From a virus, in the IMG/VR virus record IMGVR_UViG_3300005857_000014, positions 1-24,400 of that record: a stretch of DNA of 24,400 bases; one strand, written 5' to 3'. Below the pieces are notes generated by a model. It worked only from the letters and a program-made list of their open reading frames with translations. It was not told the origin of the DNA and made no database searches. Position numbers and translations under genes: made by a program. Positions 14,427-22,494 of the stretch are shown here, piece after piece; within the stretch, counting starts at the first letter, position 1, and the number at the start of each line of letters is the position of its first letter.

Positions 14427-17400
14427 ATGGAACAGGAATCCCAAAAATCACTTTTTCAAAATGTTTTAGAGAAAGCAAGTTATATAGGGAATTTTGTTAA
14501 AAATACCGTTTTGTCTGCTGTGAGAGGGTTGGCAAGAGAAGGAGGGGCTTTGACATTGTGGTTGAAAAATAAAATTACCGGCAAGAAAGAAGAATTTATA
14601 GCTCAAGACAGTGTGTCAAGGATTTTATTTGGAGATGAACCATTGCAAGAGAAAGATCCTATACAAGTTGCCAAAGATGCCATTAATTTTATAGGTGATA
14701 TAACTTGGAGGCCTTTTGCAAGGGCAGTAGGGAAAATTGGATTGACAGCAATAGAGAAAATAACCGGAGAAAAATTAAAAGAACCGTTGAAAGTTGAAAA
14801 GGCACCCTTGCCGGGATTGTATAGGTTTATTTTTGGTGAGGAGCCGTTGTCTCCTTTGGAAGCGGAATGGCAAAGATATAAAGAATGGGGTAGGAGGCAT
14901 TTTGGGGAGCAATGGGGAGATAAATTAGGAAGTTTAGCATTTTTAGGATTTTTAGGATTGGATTTGTGGATACCAATAGGAGGAGGAGCAGGAAGGGTTT
15001 TTTTAAGGAAGGAAGTTTTGCGGGATATAGCTAAATCAACAGATAAAAGATTTATTAAGAATACGCTTTTGAAGGAATTGCCAGAACTTCATCATCCAAA
15101 AATCATTGGAAAAATTGATGAAATTGCTGAAAAATTGGTAGGAGTTAATAAGCCTTCCGCAGTTAGGAAGGTTTTGCAGAGTGAATTTGATAACATTGCA
15201 AAGGAAATGGGGGTTGATTTGGAAAAAATTAGAAAGGAAATGATGGAAACTGATTTCAGGAAAACCATTTCTGAAACAATAGAAAAGATAAAAGCGGAAG
15301 GAGTAAAAGAACCTCCTATTCCTCCAAGGCCCCCTAAAAATCCTCCATTGGATAATCTTCCATTTAGGCCAGAGTTTAATCCGAAGGGGGGAGAATATAG
15401 GGTTCATGGATTTTTCAGAAATCTTTGGGAAAATAAGCCCGAATTTCGTGAAAGAGTTTCAGAACTTTTAGACGAACTTTCCATTTATTATGAACCCATC
15501 AAGAATAAGGAAATCATTGAAAGAGCTGTTGCTGAATTGATGCAGTATGAGACTTTGGATGAGGCTTTTAAAAAGATTGGAAGAAAATTTGAAAGAACAA
15601 TACCAAGAGATCCAGGAAGATTGGCTACTGAGATAGTTAAAAATGTTCTATTGTCCGAGGCATATTGGGAAGCCGGAATGAAGGTTCGTGCAATTAGGAT
15701 AATGAACAATGTAATTGGCCTTTATGGAGAGATAGGACGAGCATTACAAACGGCAAGATTTACTCCTCGTTTGTCTCCGGCTTATTTAGCGGCTTGGGCA
15801 CCTAAAAAATTCGTAAATGTTTTGAAGGAAATGGCAGAGCAAAAAGGAAGGGCTTTGTCCGATGAATTTCTTAATGATATTGAACAAAAAATAAGGAAGA
15901 TTTTTAAGGATATAGAAGTCCCAGCTGAAAAGGAAAAAGCATTGATGGAGTTAATTAATAAGGAAATTGCCCCTCAGTTGCCATTGACTTTCTGGGAGGG
16001 GCTCAATCTTTATAGATATGGAAATATGCTTTCAGGTCCTGTCACGCATTTAAGAAATATATTAGGTAACGTGGTTCAATTAATTAATAAAAATTTTTTC
16101 GTTTTACCTATGGAGGCGGTGGTTGAATATGTAAGACATCGGCATAATCCCGCATTGAGATTTTCGGATTTGCCTAAGATTTGGAAATATACATTTGGTT
16201 CAATAGGATTGGCTTACGAAACAGCAATTAAGACATTTTCAAGTGGCGAAATTTCCACAAGGATGTTTGATTTTTTGAAAGGAGAAGAAGATGCCTTTAA
16301 GGCAATGATAAATTTTGCGCGGTACAACAATGTTCCTTTGGTTTTAAAGCCTGCCTCCGCAATTTCAAGGTTTATGGAAGCTACGGATAAGTTTTTTGCC
16401 ACCTTAATAGCCGAGGGAGAGAAGTATAGATTGATGGAGCAGGCCAGAAGAGCAGGACAAAAAATTACAAAAACACTTGAAAGACAAATAATGGAGCAAG
16501 CACAAGAAGTTGCTGAGGAATACTTCTTTAGAAGAAATTTAGGAGTAGGAAGGGAAAAATTGAATTATTTTGCTCAAGCATTGGATTGGATTGGTGAAAG
16601 TATTTTAAGAAAAAGAAACGAGGCATTAGAAAGTAAAAATCCCGCTATTAAAACATTGGGATTATTATTGAGTATGCTTGTTCCATTTATTAGGACACCA
16701 GTAAATATTGGTATAGCAATGCTTGAACATTCTCCATTGGGTTTTATAAGACCGAGAGATAGTTATACTTCAGAAAAACTTGCTCAAGCAATTGTAGGAA
16801 GTATTTTTACTGCTGTGGGTGCTTGGTATGCTTTTAATGATAGAACTACTTGGCTTCCACCTAAAGATCCAAAAGAAAGGGCTATTTTTTATGAAAATAG
16901 AAAACCATTTTCCATTAATATAAACGGAATTGACGTTCCTTTGCTTTATTTCGGACCATATGGTGTGGTATTTGCGGTACCTGCGGCCTTGAAATGGGCA
17001 TTAACAGAAAGAAAACCAGATATTTCTCCTGGATTAGATGAAGCATTAGCATCAACAGCTTTAGAAACGGTAAGATTTTTAATGTCTCAAACATCCCTTG
17101 AGGGACTAACAAGGTTAGGAAGAGTTTTAAGTGGAGATGAAGATTGGAAACAATGGAGTTTTGTAGGAGGACATTTAGGGCAATATATACCCTTGGAAGG
17201 ATTTTTGAGAACCATAGCGAAAATTACTGATCCTGTTCATAGAAAAATTGGAGTTGATTTTTGGGGTTCGGTCAAGGCAGATATTCCATTTCTTAGGCAA
17301 ACACTTGAGGCTTACGAGAATATTGGGGGTGAAAGTGATTTTGCTTGGTGGCAGACAATTGTTCCTTATGCTACAGGAAGAGAGAGTATGCCATTTTCCC

Positions 17401-18089
17401 TTGCTTTGAAAGAATTACAGATTGATAGACGAAGAAGAGAAGCCTGGAGATTATATGCAAAAGACAAGTTGAAGCTTGAAGATATCGAAGCTTGGGTAGA
17501 AAGAGCAAAAATTGGTTTTAGATCTGATAGGAATTTAACTGAAAGAGAAATTGAAGAAGGAATGAGGGTTTTTGAGGCTTTGAAGACTTATGAATTTAAA
17601 AACAGAGATGCCTTAAATGGAGCTTTATATTTTGCTACAGTTTTCTTGGAACAATTAAAGAAAGAAGGTAGAATAGATGAATTTAAGCGAGCGGTAGAAG
17701 GATTGCCAAAAGAATATGTAAAAGAAATCAAAAAAATAAGAGAAGAAAGAAAAAGGTTGCAGCAACTAAATTTACCAGTTCCATTGCCATTAGATTTAAC
17801 AGGTAAAAGCGTAAAAGAACGAGCAGAAATTTTACACAAATTCTTCAAGGACATTAAAAACAAGGTTTCAAGGGAAGATTGGTATAGAATTCAAAGAATA
17901 TTGAAAGAAAAGAAAGTTTTAACAAAAGCTGTGGTTCAAGAAATCAAAAAACTTATTGCAAAAGAAAAGGGAATCCCAATTAAAGAAGATATTAATATGG
18001 AGCAACAAATTCCCGAAAGAAAATCAACAGGAGTAATTGTATTAGAAAGAGGGTCGGAATTAGAAACTGAAGAAGACGAAGAAGAATGA
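14427..18089 (+). CDS. Giant internal/ejection virion protein
   Basis: This 1220-residue, mostly helical protein has several hydrophobic stretches: about 167-192 (LGSLAFLGFLGLDLWIPIGG), 742-768 (LGLLLSMLVPFIRTPVNIGI), 784-800 (AQAIVGSIFTAVGAWYAF) and 838-858 (YFGPYGVVFAVPAAL). At 532-547 it contains NMLSGPVTHLRNILGN, a pattern recurrent in large phage polyvalent or internal proteins (LPD-type domains). The tail is highly acidic. Length, hydrophobic helices and place after the tail proteins fit a podovirus ejection protein that leaves the capsid and forms a conduit through the envelope (compare T7 gp16, P22 gp20). No lytic motif was recognised. It overlaps the next gene by 4 nt (ATGA). Confidence 0.65.
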   Translation: MEQESQKSLFQNVLEKASYIGNFVKNTVLSAVRGLAREGGALTLWLKNKITGKKEEFIAQDSVSRILFGDEPLQEKDPIQVAKDAINFIGDITWRPFARAVGKIGLTAIEKITGEKLKEPLKVEKAPLPGLYRFIFGEEPLSPLEAEWQRYKEWGRRHFGEQWGDKLGSLAFLGFLGLDLWIPIGGGAGRVFLRKEVLRDIAKSTDKRFIKNTLLKELPELHHPKIIGKIDEIAEKLVGVNKPSAVRKVLQSEFDNIAKEMGVDLEKIRKEMMETDFRKTISETIEKIKAEGVKEPPIPPRPPKNPPLDNLPFRPEFNPKGGEYRVHGFFRNLWENKPEFRERVSELLDELSIYYEPIKNKEIIERAVAELMQYETLDEAFKKIGRKFERTIPRDPGRLATEIVKNVLLSEAYWEAGMKVRAIRIMNNVIGLYGEIGRALQTARFTPRLSPAYLAAWAPKKFVNVLKEMAEQKGRALSDEFLNDIEQKIRKIFKDIEVPAEKEKALMELINKEIAPQLPLTFWEGLNLYRYGNMLSGPVTHLRNILGNVVQLINKNFFVLPMEAVVEYVRHRHNPALRFSDLPKIWKYTFGSIGLAYETAIKTFSSGEISTRMFDFLKGEEDAFKAMINFARYNNVPLVLKPASAISRFMEATDKFFATLIAEGEKYRLMEQARRAGQKITKTLERQIMEQAQEVAEEYFFRRNLGVGREKLNYFAQALDWIGESILRKRNEALESKNPAIKTLGLLLSMLVPFIRTPVNIGIAMLEHSPLGFIRPRDSYTSEKLAQAIVGSIFTAVGAWYAFNDRTTWLPPKDPKERAIFYENRKPFSININGIDVPLLYFGPYGVVFAVPAALKWALTERKPDISPGLDEALASTALETVRFLMSQTSLEGLTRLGRVLSGDEDWKQWSFVGGHLGQYIPLEGFLRTIAKITDPVHRKIGVDFWGSVKADIPFLRQTLEAYENIGGESDFAWWQTIVPYATGRESMPFSLALKELQIDRRRREAWRLYAKDKLKLEDIEAWVERAKIGFRSDRNLTEREIEEGMRVFEALKTYEFKNRDALNGALYFATVFLEQLKKEGRIDEFKRAVEGLPKEYVKEIKKIREERKRLQQLNLPVPLPLDLTGKSVKERAEILHKFFKDIKNKVSREDWYRIQRILKEKKVLTKAVVQEIKKLIAKEKGIPIKEDINMEQQIPERKSTGVIVLERGSELETEEDEEE

Positions 18090-19585
18090 AATATATTTGT
18101 TTAACCTATGACGGACATGGTCTTCCGGTGTTTTACAAACTCCTTTTGGAGGGGAATGATGTTATAGTGGGACAAGTTAAAGAATTGGAGCATATGCCAA
18201 AGGAAGAAGAAGAATTGAAAAAAAGAAGGCTCTCCCTTTATGATGGAATGGTTGAAAAAATTGATGCAGATGAGCTTATTGAAAGGATGAGAAAAGAAAA
18301 TCCCGATGACTGGTTTGTTATTTGCGATTTTAATTATGTTTATCCTTATGCTGAAAAATTAAAGAAAATGGGTTTTAAGGGAATTTTGCCAACAAGAGAG
18401 GATTTTGAATTTGAGGAAGATAGAAACAAAGCAAAAGAGTATGTTTTCAGGAAATATAAAATTTTTTCTCAGCAGGATGTACAAGAATTCAATGATATCA
18501 AAGAAGCCTTGGACTTTTTGAAAAAAAGCGAGAAGATTTATGGTATAAAGGGTTTTAATCCTGAAGCACCAACATACTTTCCGATTTCAAATGATAAACA
18601 GATTGCTTATGATGAGTTGGAGGATGTTATGATAAGTAATCAAAAGCTTTATGAAAGCGAGGGTTTTATTTTGGAGGAGAAAATTGAAGATATGATTGAA
18701 TTCATCCCAGAAATCATAACATATGACGGAGAAATTGTGGGAATGAGTATAGATCTTGAAAATAAGCCAATAGGAGCAGGGAATATTGGTTTTCAAACTG
18801 GAGATGCCGCTTCGTTTATTTTTTGGATAAAAAAGGATGAACCTGCTTTTCAGAAGCTTTATGAGTTGTTTTTCAGGCCTTCGATGGATAAGTGGGTTCG
18901 AGAAGACGAAATGGTAGTGTGGGATGCTGGTGTTATGTATTCTCCAAGTAGAAATGCTTTTTATTTTACGGAATTTTGCAGTAATCGTGAAGGCTATTCA
19001 TCCCTGTTTAATAAACTTTCAACATTTAAAAGCGTATCGGAATATTATGAAAGAATTATGGAAAAGCAATATCTTTTTGACGAAGATGTAAAGCCCTTTG
19101 GCAATTCTATTAGGGTTTTTAACGAAATAAAGGACAAAAATTTTAAGAATTTGATAATGAGGGATGCTCGTATAATAACGGACGAAAACAATTCAAATGT
19201 GTGGTTGTGGGATGTTTATAAGAAGAATGGAAAACTTTATACTGCCGGTTACGATCATAATTTAGCAGTAATAACCTACGCAGGTGATAATTGGAAAGAA
19301 AATTTTTATGTTATAGATAGCATGCTTTCCGATGGCAAGACATTCGTTTTTCCGGGAATGCTTTATAGAAGAGCATTTGATTTGATAAGGAATGATTATT
19401 CCCAGAATTTCGAAAAAAGAATAAGGTTTGTTTATAATTTCCTTGAAAGGGAAATTCCATCGGATTGGCAGAAAGAAGAGATGATAATTAAAGAACAAGC
19501 GCTTATCAAAAGAGAAGAGGAAGAAGAGAGTAGGCAAACGAAGCAATTATTAGACGACTTATTAAAACAAATCGAGGAGCTTTAA
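18086..19585 (+). CDS. ATP-grasp (PurD-like) protein in the virion operon
   Basis: The 499-residue protein resembles phosphoribosylamine-glycine ligase in layout. It has a pre-ATP-grasp Rossmann-like start (YICLTYDGHGLPVFYKLLLEG), a helix and strand (KAKEYVFRKYKIFSQQDVQEF, NDIKEALDFLK) matching PurD's lid entry, K155 in IYGIKGF where PurD has the ATP-binding lysine, and GFILEEKIED (193-202) like the hinge EEFLEG. PIGAGNIGFQTG follows, then TEFCSNREGY (E296, N300, R301), near the metal-binding E/N/R of the family. The C-terminal part (about 340-499) is unlike PurD and ends in a charged helix. ATP-grasp enzymes join carboxylates to amines or thiols with ATP; the substrate here is unknown. The 4-nt overlap with the ejection protein and adjacency to fibre genes suggest a structural or virion-modifying role rather than purine synthesis. 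Confidence 0.65.
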   Translation: MKYICLTYDGHGLPVFYKLLLEGNDVIVGQVKELEHMPKEEEELKKRRLSLYDGMVEKIDADELIERMRKENPDDWFVICDFNYVYPYAEKLKKMGFKGILPTREDFEFEEDRNKAKEYVFRKYKIFSQQDVQEFNDIKEALDFLKKSEKIYGIKGFNPEAPTYFPISNDKQIAYDELEDVMISNQKLYESEGFILEEKIEDMIEFIPEIITYDGEIVGMSIDLENKPIGAGNIGFQTGDAASFIFWIKKDEPAFQKLYELFFRPSMDKWVREDEMVVWDAGVMYSPSRNAFYFTEFCSNREGYSSLFNKLSTFKSVSEYYERIMEKQYLFDEDVKPFGNSIRVFNEIKDKNFKNLIMRDARIITDENNSNVWLWDVYKKNGKLYTAGYDHNLAVITYAGDNWKENFYVIDSMLSDGKTFVFPGMLYRRAFDLIRNDYSQNFEKRIRFVYNFLEREIPSDWQKEEMIIKEQALIKREEEEESRQTKQLLDDLLKQIEEL

Positions 19586-19587
19586 AA

Positions 19588-20823
19588 ATGTCCAACATCG
19601 ATAAAGAATATATTAGGGCTTTATCCAAGATAGTTGAAAAAATAAGAGGTTTGCAGGAATTGGTTAAGAGGGTTTCCGATATAGAAAAAATTCCCTCTTT
19701 TGAAAGGATTGTTAAAACATTGGAGGAAATTTCCAAAGAAATTGATGTTTTGAAAAACGAAGTATTTCAGTATAAAAACGCTTTTAAGACAAATATTCTT
19801 GATTTGCGAACTTCCTTGGATAAGCTTAGGAACAAAATCGATAAAGATTTATTAGTCATTATTGATGAGTTGAGAAAGGAAATTGAGGGAGTTAAATTTG
19901 TAAGTGAAAGGGATAGGGAACTGGGACAAAGGGTTCGAGTGACGCTTGCGGAAATTATTAAGGACATTAAAAAAGATTTAGAAAATCTTAAAAACGAAGT
20001 TAAAAAATATGCGGAAGAATTAAGATTTACGAAGGAGGGATTGTTAAAATCTCCTGGAATAATTGGACCATCCGCTTCTGGTATTGAGGTATTGTTGAAT
20101 AATTTGAAGAAAGGAGTTTATTCCCAACTTAATTTGGTTGCGGGAAATAATGTAGTTTTTGATGTATCCGAAAACAGACAAGAAGGTAGAATAAATCTCA
20201 CTATCCATTCCACTGGAGGAGGAAGTGGTGAAGGAGGAGCAACAACATTTTTACAGCTTACTGATACTCCTTCTTCTTATTTTACTCATGCGAATGAATT
20301 GGTCCAAGTCAATGATTCGGAAAATGCTCTACAATTTGTCAAACTTGCTTCTTTAATAAATCCTGGACAAGGAATATTTATAGAAGGAGCTGAATTTATT
20401 ACTATTAGTAATGATGGCGTTCTTTCGTTAAACGGACTTAAACACGACATAACCCTGGAAGGAACGCCTAACCAAATAAATGTTGAAACTTATAGTCCAA
20501 GAATTGTTTTATCAACGCCACAAGATATTCACGAGGGAGCAATGCCTACTTTCGCTGGGTTAATATTAAGAAAACCTTACGGAACTTATGATGAAACTAC
20601 CGCAGAAATTAGATTTTTAGAATTAGAAGAAAATGGTTCTAATTATGTTGGTTTTAAAGCCCCAGATAATATACCGAATAATGTCATTTGGACCTTGCCA
20701 AATACAGATGGGCTTCCAGGACAAGTTTTAAGTACAAATGGATCTGGTGTTTTGAGCTGGAAAACTGTTCCCGAAGGAGACCCCACAATTTATGCGATAA
20801 TTTATTCAATAGCACTTGGATAA
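19588..20823 (+). CDS. Tail fibre protein
   Basis: In this 411-residue protein, residues 1-155 form a long coiled coil (heptads such as IEKIPSFERIVKTLEEISKE). Beta-strand modules with signatures common in phage fibres follow: FLQLTDTPSSYFTHANELVQ (about 224-243), DGVLSLNGLKHDI, and AEIRFLELEENGSNYVGFKA with LPGQVLSTNGSGVLSW near the end. Such proteins usually trimerise through the coil and display beta modules for receptor contact. It has a good ribosome site (GGAG, 8 nt before ATG), unlike most neighbours, which may reflect a need for separate initiation. Confidence 0.82.
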   Translation: MSNIDKEYIRALSKIVEKIRGLQELVKRVSDIEKIPSFERIVKTLEEISKEIDVLKNEVFQYKNAFKTNILDLRTSLDKLRNKIDKDLLVIIDELRKEIEGVKFVSERDRELGQRVRVTLAEIIKDIKKDLENLKNEVKKYAEELRFTKEGLLKSPGIIGPSASGIEVLLNNLKKGVYSQLNLVAGNNVVFDVSENRQEGRINLTIHSTGGGSGEGGATTFLQLTDTPSSYFTHANELVQVNDSENALQFVKLASLINPGQGIFIEGAEFITISNDGVLSLNGLKHDITLEGTPNQINVETYSPRIVLSTPQDIHEGAMPTFAGLILRKPYGTYDETTAEIRFLELEENGSNYVGFKAPDNIPNNVIWTLPNTDGLPGQVLSTNGSGVLSWKTVPEGDPTIYAIIYSIALG

Positions 20824-20824
20824 A

Positions 20825-21322
20825 ATGAAAAAACTTATCACAAATTACGTATTTAACCCAGCAGAAAAAACAATTATTTTTGAAGATTACGATTCTATTG
20901 AATTGGAAAGGATTTTGCTGATTACGAATGTAACAAGAAACGAGATAATTTATAGCTTTGCCGACCCCTCAAAGGGAGGTAGTGTAAGTGGAAATGTTTT
21001 GACTCTAAATTATGACACAACAGGAATGAATGCAGATGATAAATTGCAGATTTGGTATGAAGACGTTGAATTACCAGCGCTAGAAAGTGGAAATATTAAT
21101 GATTTACTTCAACTTTTTAAAATGTTAGTCCAAAGTCCAATAGGAAGGTTAGTCATTGACCCTGTTGGTAGATTAAGAATAATAATTGATGGAGCGGCTT
21201 CAGCAATTACGGTAGCTCAAACTGGTGTTTGGATGATGCCAACATATTCTAACGGCAGTATCATATTTCAACTTTCAAATATGGAATATAATGAAGTCCA
21301 AAGGTCTAAATTTACTTTTTAG
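20825..21322 (+). CDS. Fibre-associated beta-sandwich protein
   Basis: The protein has 165 residues from ATG 20825, which follows the fibre stop as TAAaATG; an upstream in-frame TTG at 20816 is less likely. It contains LERILLITNVTRNEIIYSFA and GGSVSGNVLTLNYDTTGMNA with DKLQIWYED, a beta module seen in baseplate/fibre-region proteins of environmental phages. A second part (LLQLFKMLVQSPIGRLVIDP) follows. It is likely a distal fibre or baseplate component. Recognition is by pattern only. Confidence 0.65.
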   Translation: MKKLITNYVFNPAEKTIIFEDYDSIELERILLITNVTRNEIIYSFADPSKGGSVSGNVLTLNYDTTGMNADDKLQIWYEDVELPALESGNINDLLQLFKMLVQSPIGRLVIDPVGRLRIIIDGAASAITVAQTGVWMMPTYSNGSIIFQLSNMEYNEVQRSKFTF

Positions 21323-21329
21323 TTAAAAA

Positions 21330-21527
21330 ATGTACAGCAAGGAAGTTTTTAAAATCAAAAATAATCAATATGGTTATAAAATTTTTAAAAATGGTGAGGT
21401 AATAATAATCCAGGATTTTAAGCCGGGCGTTGAAGGTTGGCAAACAATGACACAAGAAGAAGCAAACTTGTTAGCAGATCAAGAAATTGAAAAATTGGTC
21501 GCATTAGAAAATTCTCAACAAATTTAA
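21330..21527 (+). CDS. Small fibre-region protein (65 aa)
   Basis: Two short parts are visible: a strand-rich start (YGYKIFKNGEVIIIQDFKPG) and a helical end (MTQEEANLLADQEIEKLVAL). It could be an assembly factor or chaperone for the neighbouring fibre proteins, but no family was recognised. The start has an A-rich AGTTAAAAAATG context. The gene is 2 nt from the next one. Confidence 0.65.
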   Translation: MYSKEVFKIKNNQYGYKIFKNGEVIIIQDFKPGVEGWQTMTQEEANLLADQEIEKLVALENSQQI

Positions 21528-21529
21528 AA

Positions 21530-22477
21530 ATGCCCTTTAATCATAATCTAAAACCAGGAATAGATTTACCAGTATATCAGTGGTTAAGATTTATGCCTGC
21601 TTCATCATCACATGGTTCTTGTATGTGCAATGATGAAAGAGGTACTGATAGATTTATTTATTTTATTTTTTCCGCAAATTCGTTTTGGAGATATGATACT
21701 TGGAGCGATAGTTGGCAACAATTAGCAAGTCCACCATCATTTAATTTTGGCCCTGGAACTGCAATGGTTTTTGATCCATCAAGGGGTTCACAAGGCTATA
21801 TTTGGTTATTTGGCCCCCTATCTTCATCTCCATTTGCCATTTTTGCCTATTATGATATCGCAAATAATAGTTGGACCTCAAGAGCAGCTCCTTCGGGATT
21901 ATCAGGACAATGGGGTACTGATGCAGCCTTGGTTCATACCTGTTCTTCATATAATTCTTCGGGAAACGATGATTACATTTATTTGATAGGGAACAACTCA
22001 ACAACCTTTTATAGATATTCCATTTCTACAAATACTTGGACTACTTTAGCGGCACTTCCAGCGGGAGCGGGAACTGGTTGCGCAATACATTGGGATTTTG
22101 GACCAGGAGGGGATGCGGATAAATTGTATGTTATAAGAGGAGCTGGAACTTCTACAATTTTTAGGTATTCGATTTCATCAAATTCTTGGACTACTATAAC
22201 TTACAGGCCCGCAACTGAAACATTTACTACGGGAACAGTTTCCGCTTATGATCCTGTTAGAAGAAGGATTTGGATAGAAAAAGATAATACCCACAGAATG
22301 TTTTATCTTGAATTGGGAACCTTAACTATGTTTCCAGGTGGAGTTTGGCCCTTTTCCGCAGGTTCAGCAGTAGTAGGTGACGGATTGTGCTATGTAAAAA
22401 CTCCTGATGGGGCTGAGTATCTTTATTTCAGAAGACATTCGGCAAATGAATTTTGGAGAACCTTAATTTTCTTATAA
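21530..22477 (+). CDS. Kelch-like beta-propeller adhesin
   Basis: The 315-residue protein has recurring Kelch-type blades, each pairing an aromatic strand with Y-x(3)-N/D-x-W: FWRYDTWSDSWQQLASPP, FAYYDIANNSWTSRAAPSG, FYRYSISTNTWTTLAALPAG and FRYSISSNSWTTITYRPA. A last blade ends FWRTLIFL and resembles the first, which would close the ring. Five to six blades can be counted. Kelch propellers are protein- or glycan-binding platforms. After the fibre genes, this is probably a receptor-binding tip or accessory. No signal peptide is visible. Confidence 0.75.
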   Translation: MPFNHNLKPGIDLPVYQWLRFMPASSSHGSCMCNDERGTDRFIYFIFSANSFWRYDTWSDSWQQLASPPSFNFGPGTAMVFDPSRGSQGYIWLFGPLSSSPFAIFAYYDIANNSWTSRAAPSGLSGQWGTDAALVHTCSSYNSSGNDDYIYLIGNNSTTFYRYSISTNTWTTLAALPAGAGTGCAIHWDFGPGGDADKLYVIRGAGTSTIFRYSISSNSWTTITYRPATETFTTGTVSAYDPVRRRIWIEKDNTHRMFYLELGTLTMFPGGVWPFSAGSAVVGDGLCYVKTPDGAEYLYFRRHSANEFWRTLIFL

Positions 22478-22479
22478 CT

Positions 22480-22488
22480 TGATATAAT
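22480..22488 (+). promoter_or_regulatory. Extended -10 promoter, leaderless endolysin transcript
   Basis: TGATATAAT (22480-22488) is an exact extended -10 element. No good -35 is seen 17 bp upstream, which extended -10 promoters tolerate. The expected start falls on or next to the ATG at 22495, so the mRNA would be leaderless. This gives the lysis gene its own promoter. Confidence 0.65.
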
Positions 22489-22494
22489 TTAAAA

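Noticed and set aside
15036-15407. 123-codon leftward frame opposite the giant internal protein gene
   Set aside because: It lies entirely within a strong coding gene on the other strand, has Phe/Ile/Trp-rich low-quality composition and no start signal.
20816-20824. TTG start at 20816 for the fibre-associated protein
   Set aside because: ATG 20825 follows the previous stop in the TAAaATG arrangement seen at other junctions; the TTG adds only three residues.
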